Origin: Flectobacillus sp049240685
Lineage (GTDB): Bacteria > Bacteroidota > Bacteroidia > Cytophagales > Spirosomataceae
DNA length: 64,000 bases
Direction of reading: 5' to 3'
Assembly (NCBI RefSeq): GCF_049240685.1
Contig: NZ_JBMLSD010000399.1
Location: 1 to 64,000 of the forward strand
A model generated the notes under the pieces. The model made no database searches. It was not told where the DNA came from and was given only the letters and a program-made list of their open reading frames with translations. Below are positions 52,930-62,094 of the stretch, in pieces; position 1 is the first letter of the stretch; each line of letters begins with the position of its first letter. The position numbers and the translations under genes are program-made.

Positions 52930-53445
52930 AGCTTTTTGGCTTTCAGCTTTGGGCATTCGGCAAAACACTAAAAATCAATTTAACACTCCTTGCCTTGTGC
53001 CTGTTGCCTTCAAAACAAAACTTAAATTTTTGAGCCTTTGGCTCTCAGATATCGGCATTCGGCAAAACACTAAAAACCAATTTAACACTCTTTGCCTTGN
53101 NNNNNNNNNNNNNNNNNNNNNNNNNNNNNNNNNNNNNNNNNNNNNNNNNNNNNNNNNNNNNNNNNNNNNNNNNNNNNNNNNNNNNNNNNNNNNNNNNNNT
53201 AAATTTTTGAGCCTTTGGCTTTCAGATATCGGCATTCGGCAAAACACTAAAAACCAATTTAACACTCTTTGCCTTGTGCCTGTTGCCTGTTGCCTTCACA
53301 CAAAACTTAAATTTTTGAGCCTTTGGCTCTCAGATATCGGCATTCGGCAAAACACTAAAAACCAATTTAACACTCTTTGCCTTGTGCCTGTTGCCTGTTG
53401 CCTTATTCCTGTTGCCTGTTGCCTTCAAAACAAAACTTAAATCTA
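52930..53445. repeat. Tandem ~110-bp repeat containing a scaffold gap
   Basis: Units read GAGCCTTTGGCTCTCAGATA, TCGGCATTCGGCAAAACACT, AAAAACCAATTTAACACTCT and TTGCCTTGTGCCTGTTGCCT, ending in TTCAAAACAAAACTTAAATT. At least four units are partly visible (about 52938, 53034, 53208 and 53318), two before and two after the run of N. The last unit contains extra GTTGCCT copies. It sits between the MerR regulator and the DUF3089 gene. True copy number is unknown. Confidence 0.85.
53100..53199. other. Assembly gap (100 N)
   Basis: Exactly 100 unresolved bases inside the tandem repeat, the usual placeholder for a gap of unknown size. Any reading frame across it is meaningless. Confidence 0.98.
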
Positions 53446-53460
53446 ATTGTGTACAAGTAC

Positions 53461-54495
53461 TTACTTTTGGTCCGTCATGAGCAAGTAGTTATCAATCCTA
53501 TTTTTTACATTCTCTCTAATATTGCCATAGAATAGATTATAGTCTGCTCGGTGCCAAATTTTGGTTTTCAACAACCACCTTCCTTTAACATACGGTTTAT
53601 TAATCCAAAGCATTCCTGCATGATTTTGGGCATCCACAGCTTCGGGCATAAAAGTAAATTTTAATCCGACCCCACCTTTACTCAAAGTACGAGGTGCAAA
53701 CTCCTCATCAAGTCTCCAAGTAAGTGGATTGGTACTTACAGAAGTATTGAGTCCATCCTTATACCAAGAAGGAAAATAATCTCTGGCATAGGTATTCCAA
53801 GAAACAAAACATCCTGTTTGACTACCATTCTCACAAGCCTTGATGGAACCAAAGGTGTCAGGTTGCGTTGCAATACCGACCAAATAAGCCGCCACAAGTT
53901 GCTTCTGTAAAGGCTTTTGATCAAAAAACTCTTTTAGCAATCTTTTGGCATGCACTGTCCCTTGGCTATGTGAAGCTATAACGATAGGGCGCCCCTGATT
54001 GTAGTTTTGTAAATAGTACTCAAAGGCAGCTTTGACATCAGCATAAGCCAACTCAAGCGATTTGACCTTATCAGTAAGGTTTTTGGTAACAAAAGCATGA
54101 TAATGTGCTTGTCTATACCTAGGCGCATAGATACGGCAACTTCCGTTAAAGACAGAAGCCTGATTCAGAATAGTAGATTCGTCGACCATTTTGTTCATAG
54201 AAGCATCCGAAACGTCGGCGTTCCAGTCGGAAGAGCCTTGCGGTTTTTGAGTGTAAATAGTAGGATGGACAAAAAACACATCCACTTTTGCCTGTGCTTG
54301 AGCATTCTGATAAGTGGACTTTAAAGGCACTTGATCAGCGGGGTCATTTTTTTCAGGTAAAGATGCCCAGTTCTCCTGCAAAGCATAATTTGGCTGAGGA
54401 GGATTAGTTGTTTCATCATAATGGCTTTGTATTTGATAGGGAATTCTTTGACAAGAAAGTATAAGCCAAGAAAAAATCAGAAGGTAGAATCGCAT
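53461..54495 (-). CDS. DUF3089 lipoprotein (alpha/beta hydrolase-like)
   Basis: A 344-residue protein with a lipoprotein signal (MRFYLLIFSWLILSC, Cys15) and the DUF3089 domain: KVDVFFVHPTIYTQKPQGSS, SDWNADVSD, CRIYAPRYRQAHYHAF and the nucleophile elbow IVIASHSQGTVHAKRLL, where the serine in SHSQG would be catalytic. The GxSxG is replaced by SHSQG. It ends with HAGMLWINKPYVKG, where a histidine may complete the triad. The substrate is unknown. It is transcribed alone, convergent with the regulator gene and divergent from the TonB receptor. Confidence 0.88.
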   Translation of the reverse strand: MRFYLLIFSWLILSCQRIPYQIQSHYDETTNPPQPNYALQENWASLPEKNDPADQVPLKSTYQNAQAQAKVDVFFVHPTIYTQKPQGSSDWNADVSDASMNKMVDESTILNQASVFNGSCRIYAPRYRQAHYHAFVTKNLTDKVKSLELAYADVKAAFEYYLQNYNQGRPIVIASHSQGTVHAKRLLKEFFDQKPLQKQLVAAYLVGIATQPDTFGSIKACENGSQTGCFVSWNTYARDYFPSWYKDGLNTSVSTNPLTWRLDEEFAPRTLSKGGVGLKFTFMPEAVDAQNHAGMLWINKPYVKGRWLLKTKIWHRADYNLFYGNIRENVKNRIDNYLLMTDQK

Positions 54496-54719
54496 AAATT
54501 ATCTTATTGTATGATTTTTTGAAAAATTTGTAAAAAAACCATTTTCATATTGATTAAATTCTCCAAACATTAGTTAGATTTACGAATCAAACAACTGTTA
54601 TCGAGAAGAGCGTTCAAAATCGTTTTGAAACACAAACGGTATAATTTTCAAACAATTGTAAAACTACAATTCTTTTTGAGGTAAACAGTTTTTCGTAATC
54701 TTAATTCACTAAAAAACGT

Positions 54720-57700
54720 ATGAACAAACTATCTACTACAATAAGACTCCTTACCACTGTCTTATTCTTATTCTGCGCATTTACAAGCTTTTCGCAGACC
54801 GTTATTACGGGTAAAGTTTTTGATTCGGCTACCAAAGAAAAGCTTATCGGAGTTAGCATCGCTGTAAAAGGGAAAGTAATTGGTACCATTACAGATGTTA
54901 AGGGAAATTTCTCATTAAAAACTAACACTCCTGTTCCATTTACGATTATTGTTTCGAGTGTAGGTTACACTACCCAAGAACTAAAAGTTACTGATAAGAC
55001 TTCTGATTTCTCGATTGCTTTGGAAGAACAAACCATTATGGGGCAAGAAGTTGTGGTGGCGGCGTCCAGAGTCGAAGAAAGCGTGATGAAATCGCCAGTT
55101 TCGGTTGAGAAAATGGACTTAAAAGCAATCCAGCAAACGGCATCCAACAACTTTTATGATGGTTTGGCCAACATGAAGGGTGTTGATATGGCTACACAAG
55201 GTATGTTGTTTAAATCTATCAATATGCGTGGATTTGGCTCTACGGGTAACCCTCGTATTGTTCAGATGATTGATGGTATGGACAACTCTGCTCCAGGCTT
55301 GAACTTTGCAGTAGACAATATCATTGGTATGCCAGAATTGGACGTTGAAAATGTAGAGGTATTGCCTGGTGCTGCATCGGCGCTTTATGGACCAAACGCA
55401 ATCAACGGTTTGATTTTGATGAACAGCAAAAGCCCATTCTTATATCAAGGGTTGAGTGCGAACGTAAAAACAGGTATTATGCATGCTAGTAATCGTAGCA
55501 CAGCAACTACGCCGTTTACAGATATGTCGGTACGTTTTGCTAAAGCATTTAATAATAAAATTGCTTTCAAGTTAAACTTCTCATATATCGGTGCAAAAGA
55601 TTGGGAAGCTACCAACTATACCAACCTCAACCTAGGTGGTAATGCTGATCCGAGCCGTGGAGCTGGTACAAAAACCGACTATGATGGTATGAACGTGTAT
55701 GGCGATGAAATTCAAACAAATTTGAATTCCTTGAATGCCGCATTGCCAAATGCCAATGTTAGCCGTACAGGTTATTTAGAAAAGGATTTGGTGGATAACA
55801 ATACGAAATCTTTGAAATTTAATGGTGCTGTTCATTATCGTTTAACAGAAAAAGTAGAAGCTATTGCTCAATTAAACTATGGTGAAGGTACCACGCTATA
55901 TACAGGTACAGGACGTTACTCATTACGTGACTTCAAAATCACTCAAGCGAAGTTAGAGTTACGTGGTGATAACTTCAATTTACGTGCTTACACAACTCAG
56001 GAGCGCTCGGGCGGTTCGTATACTGCTGGTTTGGCAGCAGTAGGTATGCTAAACGAAATTAAATCAAATACAGCATGGTATACTGAATACGCAGGAGCAT
56101 TCTTACAAGCTCGTCAGGCTGGTGCAGCCGAAGATGCTGCTCACTTGGCTGCTCGTCAATTTGCAGATCGCAATATGCCAGCACCAGGTTCGGCAGCATT
56201 TAATACCCTACTAGAAAAATACCGTAATCTTCCTATTACCCAAGGTGGAGGTGCTTTTGCAGATAAAAGTAACATGTACCATGTAGAAGGTTTTTATAAT
56301 TTCAAAAATGAAATCAAGTTTTTGGATTTAACTGTGGGAGCCAACTTCCGTAATTATGAGCTACGTTCGGCTGGTACTTTGTTTGCAGACATGAAAGAGG
56401 GTAGAAACGGGACTATTTCAATCAATGAATATGGCGGTTTTATCCAAGCTTCAAAAAACTTATTGAACGACCATTTGAAATTGACAGGGTCGTTGAGATA
56501 TGATAAAAACCAAAACTTCGAAGGTCAATATACTCCACGTTTCTCAGCAGTATATTCACCTAGCCAAGACCACAACATCCGTTTGTCTTATCAAACAGGT
56601 TTCCGTATTCCTACTACTCAAAACCAATACATCGACTTAGCTACTCCAGCAGGAACATTGATTGGTGGTTTACCCGAATTTGATTCACGTTACAAATTAG
56701 CGACAGGTGTAACTCGCGAAACGTTGACTGCTTTTGCAACGGATGTTGCTAAAAACGGAGCTAACTCCAAGTATTTTACAGACGCTGTAAAGGCAGCAGC
56801 CGTACAATACGCAACAGCAGCGGTAACAGCACAATTAGCTAATATTCAACAAGCGGTAATTTCGGCTGTACAAGCCCAAGTAACAGCAGCCGTAACAGCT
56901 CAAGTACAAGCGGCTGTTGCAGCAGGACAACTACCAGCGGCCAATGCACCAGCGGCAATTCAAGCGGGTGTAACGCAACAAATGGCGTCTGCTCCTGTAC
57001 AAACTTTGATTCAGACAAACGTTCAAAATACGGTTAGACAAAAAGTAACTGAAGTAGCTACTCAAGTAACTCCAGCTTATGCATTGGCTGCATTACCTAA
57101 ATACAAAGCAAAACCACTGACTACTGAAAAAATTCAGTCTTATGAAATTGGTTATAAAGGCTTAATTGCGAAACGTTTATTTGTGGATGCATCGTACTAC
57201 CACAGTATTTACAAAAACTTTATTGGTGGCACAACAATTGTAGTTCCTACGGCTGCAGCTGGCCCTGGCTTACCAATCGAATCAGGTTTAGGAAGCGGAA
57301 GCACTCGTGCTGGATATTCAAGAGTGGCCAATTCGGATGAAGACATTACCATTTCAGGATGGTCGGCTGGTATTAATTATTCTTTTGACAAAGGATACTC
57401 GGCTGGAGCAAATATTTCACACAACCAAATGAACAACTTCGTCCCTTCGCCAGAAGTACCTTATGCAGGATTTAACACCCCTTCATACAGCATGAAGTTC
57501 AACTTTGGGAAGCGTATCACTAGTGGTAGTACGTGGGGATATAACGTAGCATTCCGTCACCAAAACTCATTTGTTTGGGAGTCTAGCTTCCCGTTACCAA
57601 CCACCACAGGTATTGATATCTTTACAAATACAGTTGTACCAGCTATCAACAACTTAGACGCACAGTTTAGCTACAAAGTGGCTCCAATTAAGTCAATCAT

Positions 57701-57815
57701 TAAAGTAGGGGCAACTAACTTGTTTGGCAGTCCTTACTTCCAGGCTTTTGGTAGTGCTTCTGTTGGTACTACCTATTATGTAGGTATTACTTTTGATGAA
57801 TTATTGAACAAATAA
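54720..57815 (+). CDS. TonB-dependent receptor
   Basis: A 1031-residue outer-membrane receptor. Signal peptide (about 1-25), carboxypeptidase-regulatory-like domain (about 27-105, TVITGKVFDSATKEKLIGVS), plug domain (about 115-230, VEVLPGAASALYGPNAINGL), and a C-terminal beta-barrel ending TTYYVGITFDELLNK. No SusD partner is adjacent, so it is probably not a glycan SusC; an iron, vitamin or other ligand is possible. An unusual Ala/Gln/Val-rich helical insert of about 100 residues lies at about 685-790 in the barrel. A terminator follows. Confidence 0.94.
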   Translation: MNKLSTTIRLLTTVLFLFCAFTSFSQTVITGKVFDSATKEKLIGVSIAVKGKVIGTITDVKGNFSLKTNTPVPFTIIVSSVGYTTQELKVTDKTSDFSIALEEQTIMGQEVVVAASRVEESVMKSPVSVEKMDLKAIQQTASNNFYDGLANMKGVDMATQGMLFKSINMRGFGSTGNPRIVQMIDGMDNSAPGLNFAVDNIIGMPELDVENVEVLPGAASALYGPNAINGLILMNSKSPFLYQGLSANVKTGIMHASNRSTATTPFTDMSVRFAKAFNNKIAFKLNFSYIGAKDWEATNYTNLNLGGNADPSRGAGTKTDYDGMNVYGDEIQTNLNSLNAALPNANVSRTGYLEKDLVDNNTKSLKFNGAVHYRLTEKVEAIAQLNYGEGTTLYTGTGRYSLRDFKITQAKLELRGDNFNLRAYTTQERSGGSYTAGLAAVGMLNEIKSNTAWYTEYAGAFLQARQAGAAEDAAHLAARQFADRNMPAPGSAAFNTLLEKYRNLPITQGGGAFADKSNMYHVEGFYNFKNEIKFLDLTVGANFRNYELRSAGTLFADMKEGRNGTISINEYGGFIQASKNLLNDHLKLTGSLRYDKNQNFEGQYTPRFSAVYSPSQDHNIRLSYQTGFRIPTTQNQYIDLATPAGTLIGGLPEFDSRYKLATGVTRETLTAFATDVAKNGANSKYFTDAVKAAAVQYATAAVTAQLANIQQAVISAVQAQVTAAVTAQVQAAVAAGQLPAANAPAAIQAGVTQQMASAPVQTLIQTNVQNTVRQKVTEVATQVTPAYALAALPKYKAKPLTTEKIQSYEIGYKGLIAKRLFVDASYYHSIYKNFIGGTTIVVPTAAAGPGLPIESGLGSGSTRAGYSRVANSDEDITISGWSAGINYSFDKGYSAGANISHNQMNNFVPSPEVPYAGFNTPSYSMKFNFGKRITSGSTWGYNVAFRHQNSFVWESSFPLPTTTGIDIFTNTVVPAINNLDAQFSYKVAPIKSIIKVGATNLFGSPYFQAFGSASVGTTYYVGITFDELLNK

Positions 57816-57834
57816 TATTTTGGTGAATATGTTC

Positions 57835-57868
57835 AAAAGGGAGGCATACATTTGCCTCCCTTTTTTTA
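57835..57868 (+). terminator. Intrinsic terminator of the TonB receptor gene
   Basis: AAAAGGGAGGCA and TGCCTCCCTTTT are perfect 12-base arms with a 6-nt loop, followed by a T run. Confidence 0.92.
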
Positions 57869-57989
57869 TACTTAAATCTCAAAGCTTTCGTTATCAAACT
57901 ACTACTAATTCATCAATATCTATTTATTTTGCTTTTAATTTTGTCCGTTATCAATCAGTTATTTTCCTACATAACAACGCCAAACACTT

Positions 57990-58184
57990 ATGAAAAAGAT
58001 CATTTTATTAGGTTTTGCAATTAGCTGCCTGCAACTTGAATCAGAAGCTAGTGTGGCTGAACACAAATCATCCGCAACACATATATCTGCAACTACCATA
58101 AAGAGTACCTATAAAAGAAGACGTAAGAAAGGGTTTTTGTGGGGTCTATTTCGTAAAAAAGATTGTGGCTGTCCTAAACATTAG
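57990..58184 (+). CDS. Small secreted basic protein (64 aa)
   Basis: A 64-residue protein with an N-terminal signal (MKKIILLGFAISCLQLESEA), a Ser/Thr-rich middle and a strongly basic tail YKRRRKKGFLWGLFRKKDC followed by GCPKH. The two cysteines and terminal histidine could bind metal. I do not recognise a named family, although the WGLF-KK-C-CPKH end looks like a conserved element. It is preceded by the terminator of the receptor gene, so it has its own promoter or depends on read-through. Confidence 0.55.
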   Translation: MKKIILLGFAISCLQLESEASVAEHKSSATHISATTIKSTYKRRRKKGFLWGLFRKKDCGCPKH

Positions 58185-58280
58185 GCTTAGGGCAATCTGC
58201 TATGGGCATTTGGCAAAAGTTTCTATGATTTTCTTGAGAAACATGCTTAAAGCATAGGGGAGATTGCCTAAAGCTTACAT
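58185..58280. repeat. Diverged AGGCA-type repeat
   Basis: TTAGGGCAATCTGCTATGGG and TTGGCAAAAG at the left, GGGAGATTGCCTAAAGC at the right, with GGCAATCT / AGATTGCC as inverted arms. It is a copy of the dispersed family, between the small secreted protein and the PhyH gene. Confidence 0.5.
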
Positions 58281-58384
58281 TAATAGGATATCTGCGATTC
58301 ACTTGGGGTGAAACTTTTAGCCTTCAAATAACTGATATACAAGTAACTAATAATGTCGTTACCCCTAGTAAATAGTTATGCCTC

Positions 58385-59203
58385 TTAGCCATTCAAAATA
58401 GGATTTAACTCAGATGCTACTAGGCTTCCTACAGGTAAACCTTGTATCCAACGTTGTCGATCGGCTTCCTGATGATGATTTTGAGGTTGAGTAACTTTGG
58501 CTCCATCGGCCACAAAAATAATCGTCATCACTTCTCGCATTTTTGAAGAATTGTTACCTGGAGCATTGTGCAGTGTCCATCCAGCATGAAAAGTAGCATC
58601 ACCTGCTTTCATCGACATGGCTCTTGTCACTGGATATCCCTTTTCTTTGACAATATTTCCAAGGATATCCTCTGATTTATCTGAGATGGCAAGATTTCCC
58701 AAAAAACCCAACTCTTGCGAACCAGAGGCAAAAGTAAGCATACCCATCTCTTCCGATATATCTACCAAGGGCATCCACATTGTAATTGTATTATTGGTAT
58801 CGATAGGCCAATAATATTGATCCTGATGCCAAGGGGTATGTCCTCCTCCAGGTTCTTTAAACAATGCTTGGTCATGATATAATCTCACTTTTTCGACCCC
58901 CATCAAATCGGCAGCGATTTGAGCAAACCGCTTTGCAAAGGTAAATTTTTTGATGTCTTCATCTACCTCCCAAAGATTCATCACTTGTAGGAAAGCTTTT
59001 CCATAGGTGTCTCGCTCTGATATATCACGAAACTCGGTATTGAATCTTTCTACACCATTATGAATTAAGTGTCTGTAAATTTCTATTTCTTCGGGGTTGA
59101 CGATGTTATGCAACAAAATATGTCCATTTTGCTGATATTCTGCCTGTTGTTGAGCATTAATCTGATACATAGAAGATAAGTCGGGAAAGAATAAACCATT
59201 CAT
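58385..59203 (-). CDS. Phytanoyl-CoA dioxygenase (PhyH) family protein
   Basis: A 272-residue Fe(II)/2-oxoglutarate oxygenase. Iron ligands His126 and Asp128 lie in HTPWHQDQYYW, the second His is His212 in GWTLHNAPGNN, and Arg223 follows for 2-oxoglutarate binding. There is no signal peptide. Substrates of this family vary (fatty acids, ectoine, natural products) and cannot be assigned here. It is divergent from an AraC regulator with about 170 bp between them, which suggests that the regulator controls it in response to its substrate. Confidence 0.9.
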   Translation of the reverse strand: MNGLFFPDLSSMYQINAQQQAEYQQNGHILLHNIVNPEEIEIYRHLIHNGVERFNTEFRDISERDTYGKAFLQVMNLWEVDEDIKKFTFAKRFAQIAADLMGVEKVRLYHDQALFKEPGGGHTPWHQDQYYWPIDTNNTITMWMPLVDISEEMGMLTFASGSQELGFLGNLAISDKSEDILGNIVKEKGYPVTRAMSMKAGDATFHAGWTLHNAPGNNSSKMREVMTIIFVADGAKVTQPQNHHQEADRQRWIQGLPVGSLVASELNPILNG

Positions 59204-59376
59204 AGTATTAATTCAGAAACAAAAACATGAATAAGATATAATACTTTGTTTTGATTGTTTGATGAAGGCAAAATAACATAAACTTTTTCGAGCTAAATTT
59301 ATCTTTTTTTACCAATAATTGTGCATTTTTACCTATTTCCTAAGCAAATCCTTATTCTGAGCATAATTTTTATCAA

Positions 59377-60237
59377 ATGAAAGCCTCCTTAGAACAATTA
59401 GATAGTGGATTAAATCAATCCTTAATATTTAGGCATTTCAGTTTGCCCTACTTCGATGCTCCGTATCATTTTCATCCAGAATATGAACTAACGCTTATTA
59501 TCAAGAGCGAAGGGAAAAGATATATTGGGAATCATGTTGCCGATTTTGGGGCAGGTGACTTGGTATTGATAGGCCCCAACCTACCTCATTGTTGGAAAAA
59601 TGAAACTATTGGCATGGAGGATTCGGCACAGGCTATCGTAATTCAATTTAAGGCTGATTTTTTAGGAGGAGATTTTTTTAAAATAGCCGAAATGCAAAAT
59701 ATTGGTCATTTGCTCGACAAAGCCTCGTCGGGAGTGGTAATTACTGGGGCAACCAAAAAGAGAATTGCAAGAGAAATAAGATTTTTGCTCAATGTGCCAC
59801 CTATTCAGAGGGTGTTAGGATTATTGGATTTACTAAATACTATAGCATCCGCCCCACAAGACATTCAAGTATTAGAACATCAAGCGCAAACTTATCAGTT
59901 AGCAAAAGTTGATTTAGAAAGAATCAACAAAGTTTATGCGTATGTTATCGAAAATTATACGCAGGAAGTGCACCTAGAGACCGCCGCATATTTGGCTAAT
60001 ATGACCGAAACAGCCTTCTGCCGATATTTTAAAAAGGTTACTAAAAAAACTTTTCTTGACGTGGTAACGGAGTATCGCATAAAGCATGCCTGCAATTTGC
60101 TGGTAAATACCGACAAACAAGTAGCGGAGGTATGCTTCGAGAGTGGTTTTGGCAATGTGTCGCATTTTAATAAGCAATTCAAAACCATTACCGGGCAAAG
60201 TCCACTAGGTTATCGAAAACTGTTCCAGACCGTATAG
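59377..60237 (+). CDS. AraC family transcriptional regulator
   Basis: A 286-residue regulator with an N-terminal cupin sensor (HFHPEYELTLIIKSEGKRYI, LIGPNLPHCWKN) and a C-terminal double helix-turn-helix (about 190-283, TEYRIKHACNLLVNTDKQVA then EVCFESGFGNVSHFNKQFK and TGQSPLGYRKLF). It belongs to the sugar-sensing-like AraC group. Divergent from the PhyH gene, its most likely target. Confidence 0.93.
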   Translation: MKASLEQLDSGLNQSLIFRHFSLPYFDAPYHFHPEYELTLIIKSEGKRYIGNHVADFGAGDLVLIGPNLPHCWKNETIGMEDSAQAIVIQFKADFLGGDFFKIAEMQNIGHLLDKASSGVVITGATKKRIAREIRFLLNVPPIQRVLGLLDLLNTIASAPQDIQVLEHQAQTYQLAKVDLERINKVYAYVIENYTQEVHLETAAYLANMTETAFCRYFKKVTKKTFLDVVTEYRIKHACNLLVNTDKQVAEVCFESGFGNVSHFNKQFKTITGQSPLGYRKLFQTV

Positions 60238-60269
60238 ATATCAACTAATCAAACCGAGGAGGTAGCTGC

Positions 60270-61007
60270 TCATGATTCATCTCCGTAGGCCATCAAAAAT
60301 GTGTGATCACTTAATATTTGCTCCAAGAAAGCATAGTCATCTAATGCAGATTCAACCTGCATGATTTCTTTAAGTTTTTGTGCCGTCTGACCAACAAGGC
60401 GCGTATCATTTATTTCTTTGTATCTTTGAATAACCTGACGTATGATTTCGATATCAGCGTCCGAAAGTAAGCTAACCTCAGGAATCATCACTTCGTAAGC
60501 TTCGTCCAAAACAGGCTGTCGCAACAAATCAAGCGAAACCTTCGGCTCTATTCTAATCACTGTTGTGCCCGCAACGAGATCGCCTAAACGCTGACCTTTG
60601 CCTCCAGCAGCAATGGCAATGACCGATACCCAAGGCCCAAACAAACTCATATCAATCAACCTAAAAAGCCATCTTAAGATATAGGCGCTAATCGTGGGAG
60701 CACTACCATCGAGCTTGATTACTTTTATGTTTCTGGCTCTTTTGCCAATACTTTGTCCATTGAACCAAATTTCACAAACTAAATCATAAAACATCAATGG
60801 GATAATGCCTATGGCAAAGAAGAAAATAGTTCCGATTCGGTCTGAAAATATACGATCATTTAGACCTGAGGCTATCAAGCTAAAAAGTATTATCCATGCA
60901 AAAAAAACAACTAAATCAATCAAATAGGCAATAATTCTGTCTCCAATGCTAGCTGGTGTAAAAGCTACTTCGACATTTTGGGCTGTCCGTATTTTTATTT
61001 TACTCAT
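60270..61007 (-). CDS. RDD family membrane protein
   Basis: A 245-residue protein with an RDD domain: ASIGDRIIAYLIDLVVFFAW, then IWFNGQSIGKRARNIKVIKL and SAYILRWLFRLIDMSLFGPW, with two to three membrane spans in the first 140 residues and a soluble C-terminal part of about 100 residues. Divergent from the SpoIIM-like gene (70 bp apart). RDD, SpoIIM, DUF4129, MoxR and DUF58 genes are often clustered in Bacteroidota; the RDD protein here belongs to such a group. Its function is unknown. Confidence 0.9.
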   Translation of the reverse strand: MSKIKIRTAQNVEVAFTPASIGDRIIAYLIDLVVFFAWIILFSLIASGLNDRIFSDRIGTIFFFAIGIIPLMFYDLVCEIWFNGQSIGKRARNIKVIKLDGSAPTISAYILRWLFRLIDMSLFGPWVSVIAIAAGGKGQRLGDLVAGTTVIRIEPKVSLDLLRQPVLDEAYEVMIPEVSLLSDADIEIIRQVIQRYKEINDTRLVGQTAQKLKEIMQVESALDDYAFLEQILSDHTFLMAYGDES

Positions 61008-61031
61008 TATCTGTCACAGTGGTAAAGTTAT

Positions 61032-61064
61032 TTTGATATATTGCTTAAAATTAAACTACCTTAA
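61032..61064 (+). promoter_or_regulatory. Possible promoter of the SpoIIM-like operon
   Basis: TTTG (61032-61035), 21-bp spacer and TACCTTAA (61057-61064), six of eight bases of the -7 region. The predicted start is just before the ATG, giving a very short leader. On the opposite strand TAACTTTA (61023-61030) might serve the RDD gene. Confidence 0.4.
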
Positions 61065-61077
61065 GCAAAAATGCACC

Positions 61078-62049
61078 ATGAGAGAGGCATTATTTAAGAA
61101 ACAAAATCTTGATAAATGGCAATCTTTTGAAGAAGATATACAAAATATTCATTCAGATACCCTAGCCGAAAGATTTATAGAATTGACCGACGACTTAGCT
61201 TATGCACAAACGTTTTATCCCAATTCAACAACTACTCGTTATTTGAACGAAATTACGGCACAGTTTTATCGAAAAATCTATGCCAACAAAAAAGAAAATT
61301 CTAATCGCTTTGTAACCTTTTGGAAGTACGAAGTACCTATGCTGCTATATCGTTTTCGGCAAGAGCTCGTTGTAGCATTTTGTATTACGATAATCTCGGC
61401 GCTTATCGGTGTAATCTCAGCAGCCTATGACGATACCTTTGCTAGATTGATTTTGGGTGATAACTACATTGATATGACTCTCGAAAACATACGAAAAGGA
61501 GACCCTCTTGCTGTTTATGGAAGCAACGACCCTTTCATGATGTTCTTACAAATCACTACCAATAATATTCGGGTATCATTCATTTGCTTTGTAGCTGGTT
61601 TTTTGTTTTCGGCTGGTACGGCCTATTTACTCATAACCAATGGCATTATGTTGGGAGTATTTCAGTATTTCTGTTACCAGCAGGGCTTCTTGAAGGTATC
61701 CTTACTGACCATTTGGCTACATGGAGTGTTAGAAATTTCGTCTATTATCGTAGCTGGGTGTGCGGGCTTGGTCATGGGAAATAGCATCTTATTTCCTCGA
61801 ACCTATTCGCGCATAGAATCTTTAAAGCGTGGAGCTCAGAATGGTGTCAAAATCGTTATAGCTTTAGTACCTTTGTTTATTATGGCTGGCTTTATTGAAA
61901 GCTTTATTACTCGCCAACATCTAAATACCTTTTTTAGCTTGCTAATTATTGTACCATCTTTGATGTTTATTGTATGGTATTTTATCATCTATCCTAAAAA
62001 TATGTATGAAAAAAACGAGTTATTGAACAATGCCCTAATAAGAATGTAG
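61078..62049 (+). CDS. SpoIIM family (stage II sporulation protein M-like) membrane protein
   Basis: A 323-residue protein with a soluble N-terminal part of about 100 residues (MREALFKKQNLDKWQSFEED) and a SpoIIM membrane domain of five to six spans (LVVAFCITIISALIGVISAA, FICFVAGFLFSAGTAYLLIT, HGVLEISSIIVAGCAGLVMG). The organism group does not sporulate; in such bacteria the family is of unknown function. ATG at 61078 is used because the upstream in-frame ATG at 60946 lies in the RDD gene on the other strand. First gene of a plus-strand operon. Confidence 0.88.
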   Translation: MREALFKKQNLDKWQSFEEDIQNIHSDTLAERFIELTDDLAYAQTFYPNSTTTRYLNEITAQFYRKIYANKKENSNRFVTFWKYEVPMLLYRFRQELVVAFCITIISALIGVISAAYDDTFARLILGDNYIDMTLENIRKGDPLAVYGSNDPFMMFLQITTNNIRVSFICFVAGFLFSAGTAYLLITNGIMLGVFQYFCYQQGFLKVSLLTIWLHGVLEISSIIVAGCAGLVMGNSILFPRTYSRIESLKRGAQNGVKIVIALVPLFIMAGFIESFITRQHLNTFFSLLIIVPSLMFIVWYFIIYPKNMYEKNELLNNALIRM

Positions 62050-62094
62050 CATAAGAATTCCTTTTCTTCCTATTTATTAATAATTAAAACTATT

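Noticed and set aside
52949..53440. 163-codon frame across the N run
   Set aside because: Product of the tandem repeat and of unknown bases; no meaning as a protein.
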